Positions 27,346 to 36,723 of a stretch of 64,000 nt of DNA are shown here, piece by piece. Numbering within the stretch: the stretch's first letter is position 1; each line of letters begins with the position of its first letter. The translations under genes and the position numbers were made by a program. Origin of the DNA: Peteryoungia desertarenae (GTDB taxonomy: Bacteria; Pseudomonadota; Alphaproteobacteria; Rhizobiales; Rhizobiaceae). The DNA lies in assembly GCF_005860795.2 (NCBI RefSeq), contig NZ_CP058350.1, forward strand, positions 2,882,501 through 2,946,500, given 5' to 3'. The notes beneath the pieces were generated by a model that did not search any database, was not told where the DNA came from, and saw nothing but the letters and a program-made list of their open reading frames with translations.

Positions 27346-27825
27346 TTAAGCGGGACCTTGAGCCGAAATTGCGGCCACCAGACCCACTTCCTCAGCGCGT
27401 TTACGCACGACATCACCAATCGGCAGATCAGCAAAAGGCACTGTCCGCAGCTTCAGCTGAGCGTCACAGACCTTCTTGCCCCCTGACGAAATCTTCCCCT
27501 TGGTAACGGCAAAGCCGGAGCCGTCATGCTCCAGTTCCGCGTCGATCTCAAGCAAGGCACCCGGTTCGACGAAACTGCGCATCTTTGCACCATCGACCGA
27601 CATCAGGAAGGGCATGGCCGAGAAGTCCTTGACCGCCAGCAGAAGCATGCCGGAGGCCTGTGCCATGGTCTCGATCAACAGCACACCGGGCACGAGCGGC
27701 ATGCCGGGAAAATGCCCCTCGAACACGGGGCTCTGCATCGGCACGATTGAGGTCGCCTTCAAACGACCAAGGCCGAGATCCACGCTCTCGACCTTGTCAA
27801 TCATCTGGAAATATTCAAGCAACAT
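27346..27825 (-). CDS. 3-hydroxyacyl-ACP dehydratase FabZ-like protein of the acpXL cluster
   Basis: The 159-residue hot-dog protein has the FabZ active site GHFPGMPLVPGVLLIETMAQ, with His at about 38 and Glu at about 52. It dehydrates 3-hydroxyacyl-ACP; in this cluster the partner is probably AcpXL. It lies 24 nt downstream of acpXL and about 100 nt upstream of the ketosynthase pair. Confidence 0.9.
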   Translation of the reverse strand: MLLEYFQMIDKVESVDLGLGRLKATSIVPMQSPVFEGHFPGMPLVPGVLLIETMAQASGMLLLAVKDFSAMPFLMSVDGAKMRSFVEPGALLEIDAELEHDGSGFAVTKGKISSGGKKVCDAQLKLRTVPFADLPIGDVVRKRAEEVGLVAAISAQGPA

Positions 27826-27849
27826 GAAGTTATTCTTGCCGCAGGCCCA

Positions 27850-28134
27850 TCAGCCCTTGGCAGCCCGAAGCTCGTCAATCTTGGCGCAGAGGTTCTTCAG
27901 CACGAAGTATTCCTCTGTCGAAACCTTGCCTTCGTTGACCTCCTGGGTCCACTGCTCCAGCGGAATCTTGATGCCGAATTCCTTGTCGATCGCAAAAACG
28001 ATGTCGAGGAAGTCGAGGCTGTCGATGCCCAGATCATCGATCGTGTGGCTTTCCGGCGTGATCGTCTCGCGGTCGATTTCGCTGGTTTCAGCAATGATGT
28101 CGGCAACTTTGTCGAATGTAGCGGTCACGCCCAT
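27850..28134 (-). CDS. acpXL: Acyl carrier protein AcpXL for very-long-chain fatty acids
   Basis: The 94-residue acidic protein has the phosphopantetheine site [10 protein letters not shown] (Ser about 39) and the longer loop and C-terminal Lys/Leu-rich helix ([16 protein letters not shown]) that distinguish AcpXL from the housekeeping AcpP. It carries the 27-hydroxyoctacosanoyl chain that LpxXL transfers to lipid A. The ATG at 28134 has AGAGG just upstream. It is first in the cluster, and the roughly 100-nt gap to hemN probably contains the promoter. Confidence 0.93.
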
Positions 28135-28234
28135 ACCTCTTTTTGTCCCATATTATGAGTTCCACATAGGGAAAATGGCCTTGAATGCCAATGGGAAGTT
28201 TATCCATGAACGAAAAATGCCGTCGGAGTGTTGC

Positions 28235-29584
28235 CTAAACAGCAATCGAATGACGACCCTTCCCGTTCGACAGATAGGTATCGAACCGGGCTGCGACGGT
28301 GCGGGCAAAAGGTTTGCCCGTCTCTGTCAGTCGGAATTCATCGCCATCGATCTCGCATAGACCGTCGCGATTCGACGCGGCGAAGAGTTGCGCTTCCGCG
28401 ATGACGGATTCCGCATTGGATGGAAAAGCCAGACGAATATCCGCAAAAGAAAAAGCGAAACGGCACATGATTTCCTCTATGACACGCGCCCGAAGCCTGT
28501 CGTCCTCGGACAAGGCTATTCCGCGCACGACAGCAAGACCACCGGCTTCGGCCATTCGCTGATATTCACCTGTGGCCGGCATGTTCTGCACGAAACCTTG
28601 CGGCAACTGCCCGATAGAGGACGCGCCAAGACCGATCAGGGCCTCAGCCGCATCATCCGTATAGCCCTGGAAGTTACGCCGCAGCTTGCCGCTCCGCGCT
28701 GCAACGGCCAGCTGGTCGCCAGACCGGGCAAAGTGATCGATGCCGATTGCCTCATAGCCTGCGGTCAGCAGCAGCTCTGCTGCAAGTGTCATCTGTTCGA
28801 AACGCTGCTCGACGCCCGGCAGCGCTATTTCAGGAATCATGGTCTGGTGCTTCTTCATCCACGGCACATGGGCATAGCCAAAGAGAGCGATCCGATCCGG
28901 TGAGAGCGAAAGGATGTCGTCGACCGTGCGGCGCAGTGTTTCGAGCGTCTGATGGGGGAGACCATAGAGGATGTCGCAATTGACCGAATGAACACCCCTC
29001 GCCCGAACAGCGTCCACAACGCCTTTTGTCTGTTCAAACGTCTGCAACCGGTTGATTGCCTTTTGAACCAGAGGGTCGAAGTCCTGCACACCGAGACTTG
29101 CACGCGTCATGCCGATATCGGCAAGCGCGTCATAGCGTGCCTCATCGAGATCATTGGGATCCATCTCCACGCTGATCTCGGCGTCACCGGCAAAACTGAA
29201 AGCGGATCTCAGGCAATCCATCAGCGCCCGCATGTCATCGGGCCTCAGCATGGTTGGGGAGCCGCCACCCAGATGCACCGCCGTGACCTTTGCCGCAGGT
29301 GAGACTTTTGCGCCAACGGATGCAATTTCCCGTTTCAGTGCCTCAAGGTATTGGGCGATCGGCTCATATTTCAGCGTATGCTTCGTATGGCAGGCACAGA
29401 ACCAGCAAAGCCTGTCGCAATAAGGAACGTGCAGATACAGCGAGACATCATGCTCGGCAGACAGTTCGGACAACCATTTCTGGTAGGTCTCAGGGCTAAT
29501 TCCCTCATGAAAATGCGGGGCAGTCGGATAACTTGTGTAGCGCGGGACGGCACCAGAATATCGCTGAAGTAGTTTGTTTAACAT
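28235..29584 (-). CDS. hemN: Oxygen-independent coproporphyrinogen III oxidase
   Basis: The 449-residue radical SAM enzyme converts coproporphyrinogen III to protoporphyrinogen IX without oxygen. The cluster motif is YCDRLCWFCAC (Cys at about 56, 60 and 63, then 65), and the SAM-binding GGGSPT and EMDPNDL segments follow. The N-terminal YTSYPTAPHF trip-wire region marks true HemN rather than HemW. A perfect FNR box lies 68 nt upstream, shared with the divergent regulator gene, so expression at low oxygen is expected. Confidence 0.93.
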   Translation of the reverse strand: MLNKLLQRYSGAVPRYTSYPTAPHFHEGISPETYQKWLSELSAEHDVSLYLHVPYCDRLCWFCACHTKHTLKYEPIAQYLEALKREIASVGAKVSPAAKVTAVHLGGGSPTMLRPDDMRALMDCLRSAFSFAGDAEISVEMDPNDLDEARYDALADIGMTRASLGVQDFDPLVQKAINRLQTFEQTKGVVDAVRARGVHSVNCDILYGLPHQTLETLRRTVDDILSLSPDRIALFGYAHVPWMKKHQTMIPEIALPGVEQRFEQMTLAAELLLTAGYEAIGIDHFARSGDQLAVAARSGKLRRNFQGYTDDAAEALIGLGASSIGQLPQGFVQNMPATGEYQRMAEAGGLAVVRGIALSEDDRLRARVIEEIMCRFAFSFADIRLAFPSNAESVIAEAQLFAASNRDGLCEIDGDEFRLTETGKPFARTVAARFDTYLSNGKGRHSIAV

Positions 29585-29651
29585 GCGTTTTTCCGCTTCC
29601 GTCCAGCATTGGTCTTATGTCGAATAATAGCCCATGCCTTCCGATCCGCCT

Positions 29652-29665
29652 TTGACTTCGATCAA
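29652..29665. promoter_or_regulatory. FNR/FixK box between hemN and the FNR-type regulator gene
   Basis: TTGACTTCGATCAA fits TTGAY-N4-RTCAA. It lies 68 nt from hemN and 115 nt from the divergent regulator start, consistent with hemN activation and autoregulation. Confidence 0.8.
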
Positions 29666-29779
29666 TTTACTGATACATTCGGCGTGCATGGTTCATCAGG
29701 AACTTCTTGCCCCACAAGGCGGAGATCTGGCGCATTCGGGACGGTGTCGATGCGTGGACGGGTCCAACAGGGCGGCAAC

Positions 29780-30505
29780 ATGGATACGTATAAAAAACCA
29801 TCACCCGAAATCGAAACTCCGGCCGTCTGCCGATCCTGCGAAGCACGCCATGGTGGCATTTGCTCGACGCTGACGGTGTCTCAATTGGTCGAACTGAACA
29901 AATACTCCGCCCGTCGCCGGATAGACGCTGGCAACGAAGTCATCGGCCAGGGCGAGAATGTCTCAAGCTACAGCAACATCCTGAAGGGTGTGGTGAAGCT
30001 GTCGAAGATGATGTCGGATGGACGGCAACAAATCGTGGGGCTGCAGTTTGCCCCCGACTTCATGGGGCGTCCGTTCCTTGGAGAAAGCACGATCACCGCC
30101 GAGGCCGCGACAGAGACAGAGGTATGCACCTTCCCGAGATCCGTCGTGGATCGCATGGTGGCCGAAGTTCCGGAAATGGAGCACAAGCTCTATGACCAGT
30201 CGCTGAAGGAACTGGACGAGGCGCGGGACTGGATGCTTACCCTGGGCCGCAAGACGGCGCAGGAGAAGGTGGCAAGCTTTCTCTATTTGATCCTCAGCCA
30301 TATCGACCCGGAGAGCGACCACCGCTCGACTTTCGACCTGCCGCTGTCACGCGCCGATATCGCAGATTTTCTGGGGCTGACGATCGAAACGGTGAGCCGT
30401 CAGATGACCAAGCTCCGGAAGGACGGGATCATCATCATCGAAAATAACCGGCATGTGATCGTGCCCGACAGCGACCGCCTGAGAGAAGCCGCCGGAATAG
30501 ACTGA
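29780..30505 (+). CDS. fnrN: FNR-type oxygen-responsive transcriptional regulator (FnrN/FnrL)
   Basis: The 241-residue CRP/FNR protein has three N-terminal Cys (CRSC...GGIC, about C17, C20, C28) and a central Cys (EVCTFPRS, about C116), the ligand set of an oxygen-labile [4Fe-4S] cluster. The recognition helix IETVSR (Glu about 203, Ser 206, Arg 207) matches FNR and predicts TTGAT half-sites, exactly those found upstream of ccoN, ccoG and hemN. The start at 29780 (MDTYKKPSPE) excludes a 57-residue upstream extension that looks non-coding. FixK proteins lack this Cys set, so FnrN/FnrL is preferred. A terminator follows. Confidence 0.93.
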   Translation: MDTYKKPSPEIETPAVCRSCEARHGGICSTLTVSQLVELNKYSARRRIDAGNEVIGQGENVSSYSNILKGVVKLSKMMSDGRQQIVGLQFAPDFMGRPFLGESTITAEAATETEVCTFPRSVVDRMVAEVPEMEHKLYDQSLKELDEARDWMLTLGRKTAQEKVASFLYLILSHIDPESDHRSTFDLPLSRADIADFLGLTIETVSRQMTKLRKDGIIIIENNRHVIVPDSDRLREAAGID

Positions 30506-30533
30506 CCAGATGTCATTGAATGGCTGATACCGT

Positions 30534-30565
30534 GCGCGGGTGCCTCATCCGCGCTTTTTGTTTTT
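30534..30565 (+). terminator. Rho-independent terminator of the FNR-type regulator gene
   Basis: GCGCGGGTG and CATCCGCGC form a 9-bp stem (one G-U) with a 3-nt loop, followed by TTTTTGTTTTT. It begins 28 nt after the stop. Confidence 0.88.
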
Positions 30566-30606
30566 GACCTGTTCCGAGACGCTCCGGCAGCTTTGTTTGA
30601 CGAGAA

Positions 30607-31590
30607 TCAAACCAGCAGTGAAAGCAAGAGCAGAATCGCCACCAGACCCGTGAGCGCAGTGCAGGCTCCGTGGAAAACCCGAATTGCCCTTTGAATATCG
30701 AGATGGTTTGCCTTTGGGCGACCAGCACCATTGATCATCGGTTCATTCACCGTTTCACCCGCATAGATGCGTGGACCCGCGAGTTGCAGATCAAGCGCAC
30801 CGGCCATGGCCGCTTCAGGCCAACCCGAATTGGGTGAGCGATGAAGCCGACTGTCCCGCATGGCCACCGACAGACTACGCCGCGCAGCCGCCCTTCCCTC
30901 ATGAACAAGCGCGCCAAATGCGATCATAAGCGCCGACAGGCGCGCCGCTGGCCAATTCGCCAGATCGTCAAGACGGGCAGACGCCCAGCCAAAATCGATA
31001 TATTTCGGGCTCTTGTGTCCGATCATCGAATCGGCGGTGTTCAACATCTTGTAAGCAAGAATGCCCGGTAGACCGGCCACAAGATACCAGAAGGCCGGGG
31101 CGACAACACCATCGGCAAAATTCTCCGACAGGCTTTCGATCGCCGCCCGACTCACACCGCTTTCATCCAGCGTCCTGGGGTCTCGGCCAACAATCATCGA
31201 AACGGCCTGTCGACCGCCCTCGATGCCATCTTGCCTCAGCCCCTGAACGACAGCCAGAACATGATCCGCAAGGCTCTTCTGCGCCAGCAATATTGCAACA
31301 ACAAGGATTTCCAGAAGAAGAGCCAGTGGCCCAAAGAGCGCGAAGAAAGCCTGAAGAACCGAAGCAACGACGATTGCCAGCAGCAAGAGGGCAAGGATCG
31401 CCACAACGCCATTCGCGCGCCTGCGATCACGTATCATGTTCTCCTTGTTCAGCCGCCGATCAAACCAGCTGATCGCTGAACCGAACAGCACGACCGGATG
31501 CGGAACCTTGCTCCAGAGGAGTGGCGGATCGCCGATCATGCGATCAAGCAGCAGCGCCAGTAACAGGCAAACAAGGATCCACTCACTCAC
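30607..31590 (-). CDS. cobD: Adenosylcobinamide-phosphate synthase CobD (CbiB)
   Basis: The 327-residue inner membrane protein has several hydrophobic segments and the CbiB features LLDRMIGDPPLLWSKVPHPV near the N-terminus, RDPRTLDESGVSRAAIESLSENFADG and NTADSMIGHK. It joins the aminopropanol arm to the corrin ring. Its start overlaps the cobC stop by 4 nt. The name follows Pseudomonas denitrificans usage. Confidence 0.93.
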   Translation of the reverse strand: MSEWILVCLLLALLLDRMIGDPPLLWSKVPHPVVLFGSAISWFDRRLNKENMIRDRRRANGVVAILALLLLAIVVASVLQAFFALFGPLALLLEILVVAILLAQKSLADHVLAVVQGLRQDGIEGGRQAVSMIVGRDPRTLDESGVSRAAIESLSENFADGVVAPAFWYLVAGLPGILAYKMLNTADSMIGHKSPKYIDFGWASARLDDLANWPAARLSALMIAFGALVHEGRAAARRSLSVAMRDSRLHRSPNSGWPEAAMAGALDLQLAGPRIYAGETVNEPMINGAGRPKANHLDIQRAIRVFHGACTALTGLVAILLLLSLLV

Positions 31591-32585
31591 TTTGATCTCC
31601 AGGTGTCTAGCGCCAGTTTCAAACGTTCATCCGCCGCTGCATCGGGCGTCAGGCCGAAACGGAGCCATTGATGATCATAGTCGAACTTCCGTGTGAGGAT
31701 ATGGTGCCGGCAAAGATGCGTGTGAAGTGACAGAGCCTCCTCATGCCTCACCAACTTGAACAGCGGCGTCGCGCCTTCGATTTGCAGGTTGGCAGACGTC
31801 AGGACATCAACGATGGCCTTGGAGCGTTCTTCGATCTGCCGTCGCAGCCTGTCTGTGTCACCTGAGAGAAGCTCTGCGGCCACCGATAGCGCCGGACCCG
31901 ATACAGGCCAGGGTCCGAGCCAGGCAGCAAGCTGCTGGGTGATCCTATCATCCGCAATAACAAATCCCAGCCGAATACCGGCGAGGCCAAAGAACTTCCC
32001 GAAGGAGCGGAACACGATGAGATTGGAGGCAGAATGGCCCGCCATGCTGATGGCCGGCTCGTTGTCGGCAAAGGCCTCATCGATCACGAGATATCCGCCG
32101 AAACTGGCAAGCCGGGCCGACAGTTCCGAAAGTTCCTCAACGGAATAGAGGCGACCATCCGGGTTGTTGGGATTGACGATGATGACGACCATGTGGCGCT
32201 CATCGACCTCTGTGGGTGACGTTACGCAATCGACAGCGAAACCGGCAAGCTCAAACACCCGGCGATATTCACCATAGGTGGGTTCGAAGATCGCGATCCG
32301 CCGCTTCGGATCGGCAAGCCGCGGTAGAAGCTGGATGGCAGACTGTGTTCCTGGAACCGCAAGTGGCAGCCGTCGCCCCGAACCATAGGAGCAACGCGCT
32401 GCCTCACGGGCTGCCATTTCCAATTCGCTGTCGGGCAATCGATGCCAGGCCCGATCCGCAATCAAGGGCAGAACCGGCGGACGAGGATTGAGGCCGGTTG
32501 ACAGATCAAGCCAATCGGCAGGCTTGCCACCATAGACCTGCGCAGCCTGGAAGACGCCACCGCCATGCAGAACCGGTCCAGTCAC
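31587..32585 (-). CDS. cobC: Threonine-phosphate decarboxylase-like aminotransferase CobC
   Basis: The 332-residue PLP enzyme of the class I/II aminotransferase fold has the lysine site FRSFGKFFGLAGIRLG and the NPNNPDGR motif. It supplies the (R)-1-amino-2-propanol phosphate arm of cobalamin. It overlaps cobB and cobD by 4 nt each, so cobA-cobB-cobC-cobD are translated as a coupled set. Named as in P. denitrificans. Confidence 0.9.
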   Translation of the reverse strand: MTGPVLHGGGVFQAAQVYGGKPADWLDLSTGLNPRPPVLPLIADRAWHRLPDSELEMAAREAARCSYGSGRRLPLAVPGTQSAIQLLPRLADPKRRIAIFEPTYGEYRRVFELAGFAVDCVTSPTEVDERHMVVIIVNPNNPDGRLYSVEELSELSARLASFGGYLVIDEAFADNEPAISMAGHSASNLIVFRSFGKFFGLAGIRLGFVIADDRITQQLAAWLGPWPVSGPALSVAAELLSGDTDRLRRQIEERSKAIVDVLTSANLQIEGATPLFKLVRHEEALSLHTHLCRHHILTRKFDYDHQWLRFGLTPDAAADERLKLALDTWRSK

Positions 32586-33883
32586 GCTGCCACCTCGGCA
32601 AGATCGATGACATGCATATAGGAGCCACTGATCTTGCCCCGGCGCAGACCGACTGCCCCCAAATCTTCCCCCAGGGCATCTGTCGCCCCGAACAGACGGT
32701 CAGAATCTCCCTCCGAAACGACGGTCGAGTAGTGAAACTCGTGGCCGGTCAACCCGCCCTCAAAGAGATCGTTCGCCAGTGGACGAAGCCTCCGATAACC
32801 CAGGTGGCGCTTCCGTTGCGCAAAGCTGGTCACCAGCGGCAAGAGGCCAAGCATCCTGTGCTCCAGACCGGTGGCATCAATGAGCCCTTCGCCCAGAACC
32901 ATATAGCCACCACACTCCCCATAGATCCGCGCGCCTTGCTCCGCAGCGGCCTTCACGCCGGATTGAAAACCAAAAGCTGTAGTGAGGCGTCCGGCATGAA
33001 GCTCAGGATATCCGCCTGGAAGATAGATTGCGTCCGCAGTCGCATTCGGCGCCTCATTGGCTAGCGGCGAAAAGAACGAAATCTCCGCCCCTTGCCGTCT
33101 CCACCCCTCGACCAAATGGGGATAGCAGAAGGCGAAGGCCTCATCACGGGCTATGGCGATATGCTGACCAAGCGGTGGAAGGGATGGAACAGCCTTGTCT
33201 TGGAATGCCGGCCCGCCTTCCGCCAAACTCAAGATCGCTTGCAGATCGAGGCTCCGGGTGACCACATCGGCGGCGTTTTCGATAAATGTCTCAAGCGCGT
33301 CATGCTCTCGCGCCTGAACCAGTCCCAGATGCCGCTCCGGGAGAGCAAGCGACGAGTGGCTCCGGATTACGCCAAGGACCGGGACCGGAATGCGTTCGAG
33401 CGCTGCCCGCAGCATGGCTTCATGACGCTCACTGCCGACCCTGTTCAAGATCACACCGGCCACGCGGACATCGGCACGATGATGAACATAGCCCGATACA
33501 AGTGCAGCGACCGACTGTGACATGCGGCCACAGTCAACAACCATCACAACCGGTAGCTCAAGCAGCGCTGCCAGATCCGCCGCCGATCCGGTCCCATCGG
33601 CGGCCCCATCAAAGAGCCCCATCATTGCCTCGACCAGCAATAGTCGGTCGGCACCATGAACTGCGGCTTGGCTCCGCAGGAACGCGCGGCGCATGGCCCA
33701 GGGATCGAAATTGAAATAGGTTTCGCCGCTCGCTGCCTGATGGAAGGCGGGATCGATGTAATCTGGCCCTGCTTTGCCAGGCGCGACCTTGACACCCAGG
33801 CGCTTAAGGGCTCGCATCAGACCGAGCGTCACCACCGTCTTGCCAGAGCCGGAGGCAGGTGCCGCGATCAAAAGACCGCTCAT
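32582..33883 (-). CDS. cobB: Hydrogenobyrinic/cobyrinic acid a,c-diamide synthase CobB
   Basis: The 433-residue enzyme amidates the a and c side chains with glutamine and ATP. It has the N-terminal P-loop APASGSGKT and a C-terminal class I glutamine amidotransferase domain with the nucleophile Cys in YGECGGYMVLG and the late HEFHYS segment. It lies between cobA and cobC with 4-nt overlaps. Confidence 0.92.
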   Translation of the reverse strand: MSGLLIAAPASGSGKTVVTLGLMRALKRLGVKVAPGKAGPDYIDPAFHQAASGETYFNFDPWAMRRAFLRSQAAVHGADRLLLVEAMMGLFDGAADGTGSAADLAALLELPVVMVVDCGRMSQSVAALVSGYVHHRADVRVAGVILNRVGSERHEAMLRAALERIPVPVLGVIRSHSSLALPERHLGLVQAREHDALETFIENAADVVTRSLDLQAILSLAEGGPAFQDKAVPSLPPLGQHIAIARDEAFAFCYPHLVEGWRRQGAEISFFSPLANEAPNATADAIYLPGGYPELHAGRLTTAFGFQSGVKAAAEQGARIYGECGGYMVLGEGLIDATGLEHRMLGLLPLVTSFAQRKRHLGYRRLRPLANDLFEGGLTGHEFHYSTVVSEGDSDRLFGATDALGEDLGAVGLRRGKISGSYMHVIDLAEVAA

Positions 33884-34728
33884 GCCCGATCTTTCCTCTC
33901 CGAAATAGCGAACGGATCGGGAACAAGTCTGCGCCCGGACAAAGCACCAAGCCAGTCCAGCGACGGACGAAGCCGCACGACCTTTCCAACGACAACAATG
34001 GCGGGCGGCTCGATGCCAGCCTCCAACATATCCTGCTCGGCGCGACCGAGCGTCGTTTCCAGCACTTTTTGCGAACTTGTCGCAGCATCGCAGACAAAGG
34101 CGACGGCTTCATCCGGCGAACGCCCGGCCGCGATCAGGTTGCGGGCAATCTGCCCCATATGCTTCATCGCCATATACATGACGATAACCGGCGAACCGCG
34201 CCCAATTGCTTCCCAGTCGATCCTGTCCGGCACAACCCCAGACGAATCATGGCCCGTCAGGAAGGTAACCGTGTGGTTCACTTCGCGATGTGTGACAGGA
34301 ATTCCGGCATAGGCAAGCCCACCGATACCGGCGGTCACGCCGGGGATGATCCGGAAGGGGATCCCGTGCTCGACAAGCGTCAGAGCCTCCTCGCCTCCCC
34401 GGCCAAACACGAAGGGATCACCACCTTTGAGGCGCAACACGCGATGACCGGCCTTGGCAAGATCGACAAGCCTCAGAGAAATGTCACGCTGCTTGGCAGA
34501 CGGTTTGCCGCCGCGCTTGCCAGCATATTCCAGGACAGCTCCGGTTCGGGCCAGCTTAAGGCAGTCCTCGTTGACCAGCGCATCATGGACGATCACATCC
34601 GCCTCGGACAGTGCCTTGGCGGTCAAAAGGGTCAACAGACCTGGATCGCCCGGCCCCGCTCCCGCCAGCCAGACATGGCCAGGGTCAATCGAAGGAAGTG
34701 GGATGCGGGTAATATCAGTCATGTCCAA
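33880..34728 (-). CDS. cobA: Uroporphyrinogen-III C-methyltransferase CobA
   Basis: The 282-residue SAM-dependent methylase makes precorrin-2 from uroporphyrinogen III. The first loop VWLAGAGPGDPGLLTL, the RLKGGDPFVFGRGGEE segment and VTAGIGG are the canonical SUMT motifs. No siroheme (CysG) dehydrogenase domain is fused. It is divergent from cbiD across an 84-nt gap, which must hold both promoters. Confidence 0.93.
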   Translation of the reverse strand: MDMTDITRIPLPSIDPGHVWLAGAGPGDPGLLTLLTAKALSEADVIVHDALVNEDCLKLARTGAVLEYAGKRGGKPSAKQRDISLRLVDLAKAGHRVLRLKGGDPFVFGRGGEEALTLVEHGIPFRIIPGVTAGIGGLAYAGIPVTHREVNHTVTFLTGHDSSGVVPDRIDWEAIGRGSPVIVMYMAMKHMGQIARNLIAAGRSPDEAVAFVCDAATSSQKVLETTLGRAEQDMLEAGIEPPAIVVVGKVVRLRPSLDWLGALSGRRLVPDPFAISERKDRA

Positions 34729-34812
34729 GCTCTAAGTCCGGGCAGTTGAAAATGCAATGCTCTGGCGCCTGCCACGCTTCCTGTTCCCCTTGTGGTCACC
34801 TATAAGAAGCGA

Positions 34813-35955
34813 ATGAACCACGCGCCCGAACCAGTGCCTGCCAACAAGGAAGATCCTGACGCCGAACGCCAGGAGAAACCAAACGTGGTGCTGCGCACTG
34901 GCTGGACCACAGGCGCCTGTGCAACAGCCGCGACAAAGGCTGCGCTTACCGCGCTTCTGACAGATGATTTTCCCGATCCTGTGACGATCACCCTGCCTAA
35001 AGGTCAGACACCGGCTTTCGCTCTCGCTTTGGAAGGACGGGACGGCGAACGCGCCTTTGCAGGCATCGTCAAGGATGCTGGCGATGATCCGGATGTGACC
35101 CATGGCGCAACCATAATCGCATCCGTCAGGCGCTTGCCTGCCGGAAGCGGCATTCGCTTTGTGGGCGGCGACGGCGTTGGTCAGGTGACCAAGGCCGGCT
35201 TGCCGATTCCACCCGGCGAACCCGCGATCAATCCCGTCCCCCGACAGATGATGACGGCGGAGGTGGAGGCATTGTGCAAAGCGCATGCCATGGCACCGGA
35301 CATGGAAATTACGATCTCGGTACCGGGCGGAGGCGAGATCGCAACCAGAACCTGGAACCCACGATTGGGCATCATCGGAGGGATTTCGATCCTCGGCACA
35401 ACCGGTGTGGTGAATCCCTTCTCTTGCGCCGCCTGGATCCACTCTATCCACCGTGGGATCGATGTGGCACGGGCGGAAGGACTGACCCATGTTCTGGGGG
35501 CGACCGGCTCAACCTCGGAGCGGGCGGCGCAGGCTTTCCATGGTCTGCCGGACGGCGCGCTGATCGACATGGGAGATTTTGCGGGCGGACTGCTCAAATA
35601 TCTTCGTACCCATCCCGTGCCCCGCCTCACAATCGCAGGCGGCTTTGCCAAGATCACAAAGCTTGCCCAAGGCGCTCTCGATCTCCATTCTTCACGAAGC
35701 CAGATCGATAATTATTTTTATTTGTCATTGGATTGCACAAAAAAGCTAAAGCAATCGACGCTCAGCGAGGTTGTAAGCGCGAATACGGCTTTGGAAACCC
35801 TTGAAATCATGAAGAAAGAAGGGATTGAGATAGCGCAGGAAGTGGCAGAGCGTGCGCGTCATACGGCGCTTGCCGCTTTGCGTGGCGCAGCCGTCGACGT
35901 CGATCTTATCGTCACGGATCGCAAAGGAACCATCATCGCCCATGCCAAGCGATAA
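34813..35955 (+). CDS. cbiD: Precorrin-5B C1-methyltransferase of the CbiD type
   Basis: The 380-residue protein has the CbiD opening LRTGWTTGACATAATKAA and the Gly-rich GRAVTRxGL-like region is represented by VGGDGVGQVTKAGLPIPPGEPAINP. The GGISILGTTGVV segment is also typical. CbiD methylates C1 in the anaerobic pathway; here it presumably replaces CobF. The ATG at 34813 is preferred over a GTG 21 nt upstream, though neither has a strong ribosome binding site. cobK starts within its last codons. Confidence 0.92.
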   Translation: MNHAPEPVPANKEDPDAERQEKPNVVLRTGWTTGACATAATKAALTALLTDDFPDPVTITLPKGQTPAFALALEGRDGERAFAGIVKDAGDDPDVTHGATIIASVRRLPAGSGIRFVGGDGVGQVTKAGLPIPPGEPAINPVPRQMMTAEVEALCKAHAMAPDMEITISVPGGGEIATRTWNPRLGIIGGISILGTTGVVNPFSCAAWIHSIHRGIDVARAEGLTHVLGATGSTSERAAQAFHGLPDGALIDMGDFAGGLLKYLRTHPVPRLTIAGGFAKITKLAQGALDLHSSRSQIDNYFYLSLDCTKKLKQSTLSEVVSANTALETLEIMKKEGIEIAQEVAERARHTALAALRGAAVDVDLIVTDRKGTIIAHAKR

Positions 35956-36670
35956 CACACAGGAGCCGGACTGCGTGGCCGTCGCAGCAAAGCAAGAAGG
36001 TTGCGAACGCATTCTCATCCTGGGTGGCACGAGCGAGGCCCGGACACTGGCGGAAAAACTGCATGGCGAGGGCCACCACGTGACAACATCGCTCGCCGGG
36101 CGGACCACAGATCCAGCCCTTCCGGTAGGCGAAACAAGGATCGGTGGTTTCGGCGGCTGGGAAGCCATGGCAGCCTATCTGGTTCAACGGCAATTCACGA
36201 GGGTGATCGACGCAACCCACCCATTTGCCCGCCGCATCTCCGAAAATGCGATCAAGGCGAGCGCCAAGGCCGGAATCCCGCTCCAGCAGATCATCCGGCC
36301 ACGCTGGCAAAAGATGCCGGGCGACCGCTGGAAGGAAGTCCGTACGCTGGAAGAGGCAGCAGAAGCGATCCCAGGCGGCGCCACCGTTTTCCTCGCACTC
36401 GGCAGGCAGCACATAGACGTTTTTGCGACGCGATCTGACTGCCGTTTTGTCATTCGCATGGTTGACGAACCGGAGAGCGCCCTGCCTATTTCAGATTATG
36501 CGCTGGTGATCGGCAAGCCTGCCAGCGATCCCGAGTGTGAGGTCAATCTCTTGTCAGCCCATGGCGTCACGCATATCGTCGCGCGCAATTCGGGTGGTCC
36601 GGCGGGCTATGCAAAGATCATCGCCGCTCGAAAACTCGGCCTGCCGGTGATCATCCTTGAACGATCTTGA
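35942..36670 (+). CDS. cobK: Precorrin-6A reductase CobK
   Basis: The roughly 242-residue NADPH-dependent enzyme begins its fold with RILILGGTSEARTLAEKL and has the conserved DATHPFARRISENA and ARNSGG segments. It reduces precorrin-6A to precorrin-6B. I chose the ATG at 35942, which overlaps cbiD by 14 nt; an alternative GTG lies about 11 codons downstream. The two genes form a short plus-strand unit. Confidence 0.92.
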   Translation: MPSDNTQEPDCVAVAAKQEGCERILILGGTSEARTLAEKLHGEGHHVTTSLAGRTTDPALPVGETRIGGFGGWEAMAAYLVQRQFTRVIDATHPFARRISENAIKASAKAGIPLQQIIRPRWQKMPGDRWKEVRTLEEAAEAIPGGATVFLALGRQHIDVFATRSDCRFVIRMVDEPESALPISDYALVIGKPASDPECEVNLLSAHGVTHIVARNSGGPAGYAKIIAARKLGLPVIILERS

Positions 36671-36723
36671 CCCGCTTTGCCCGAGTTCAGGGCAAATCTA
36701 CGAAGTGACAGACAGTACCCATC

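Noticed and set aside
29609..29779. N-terminal extension of the FNR-type regulator
   Set aside because: The extra 57 codons cover the FNR box and promoter and are not like FNR proteins, which start close to the Cys motif.
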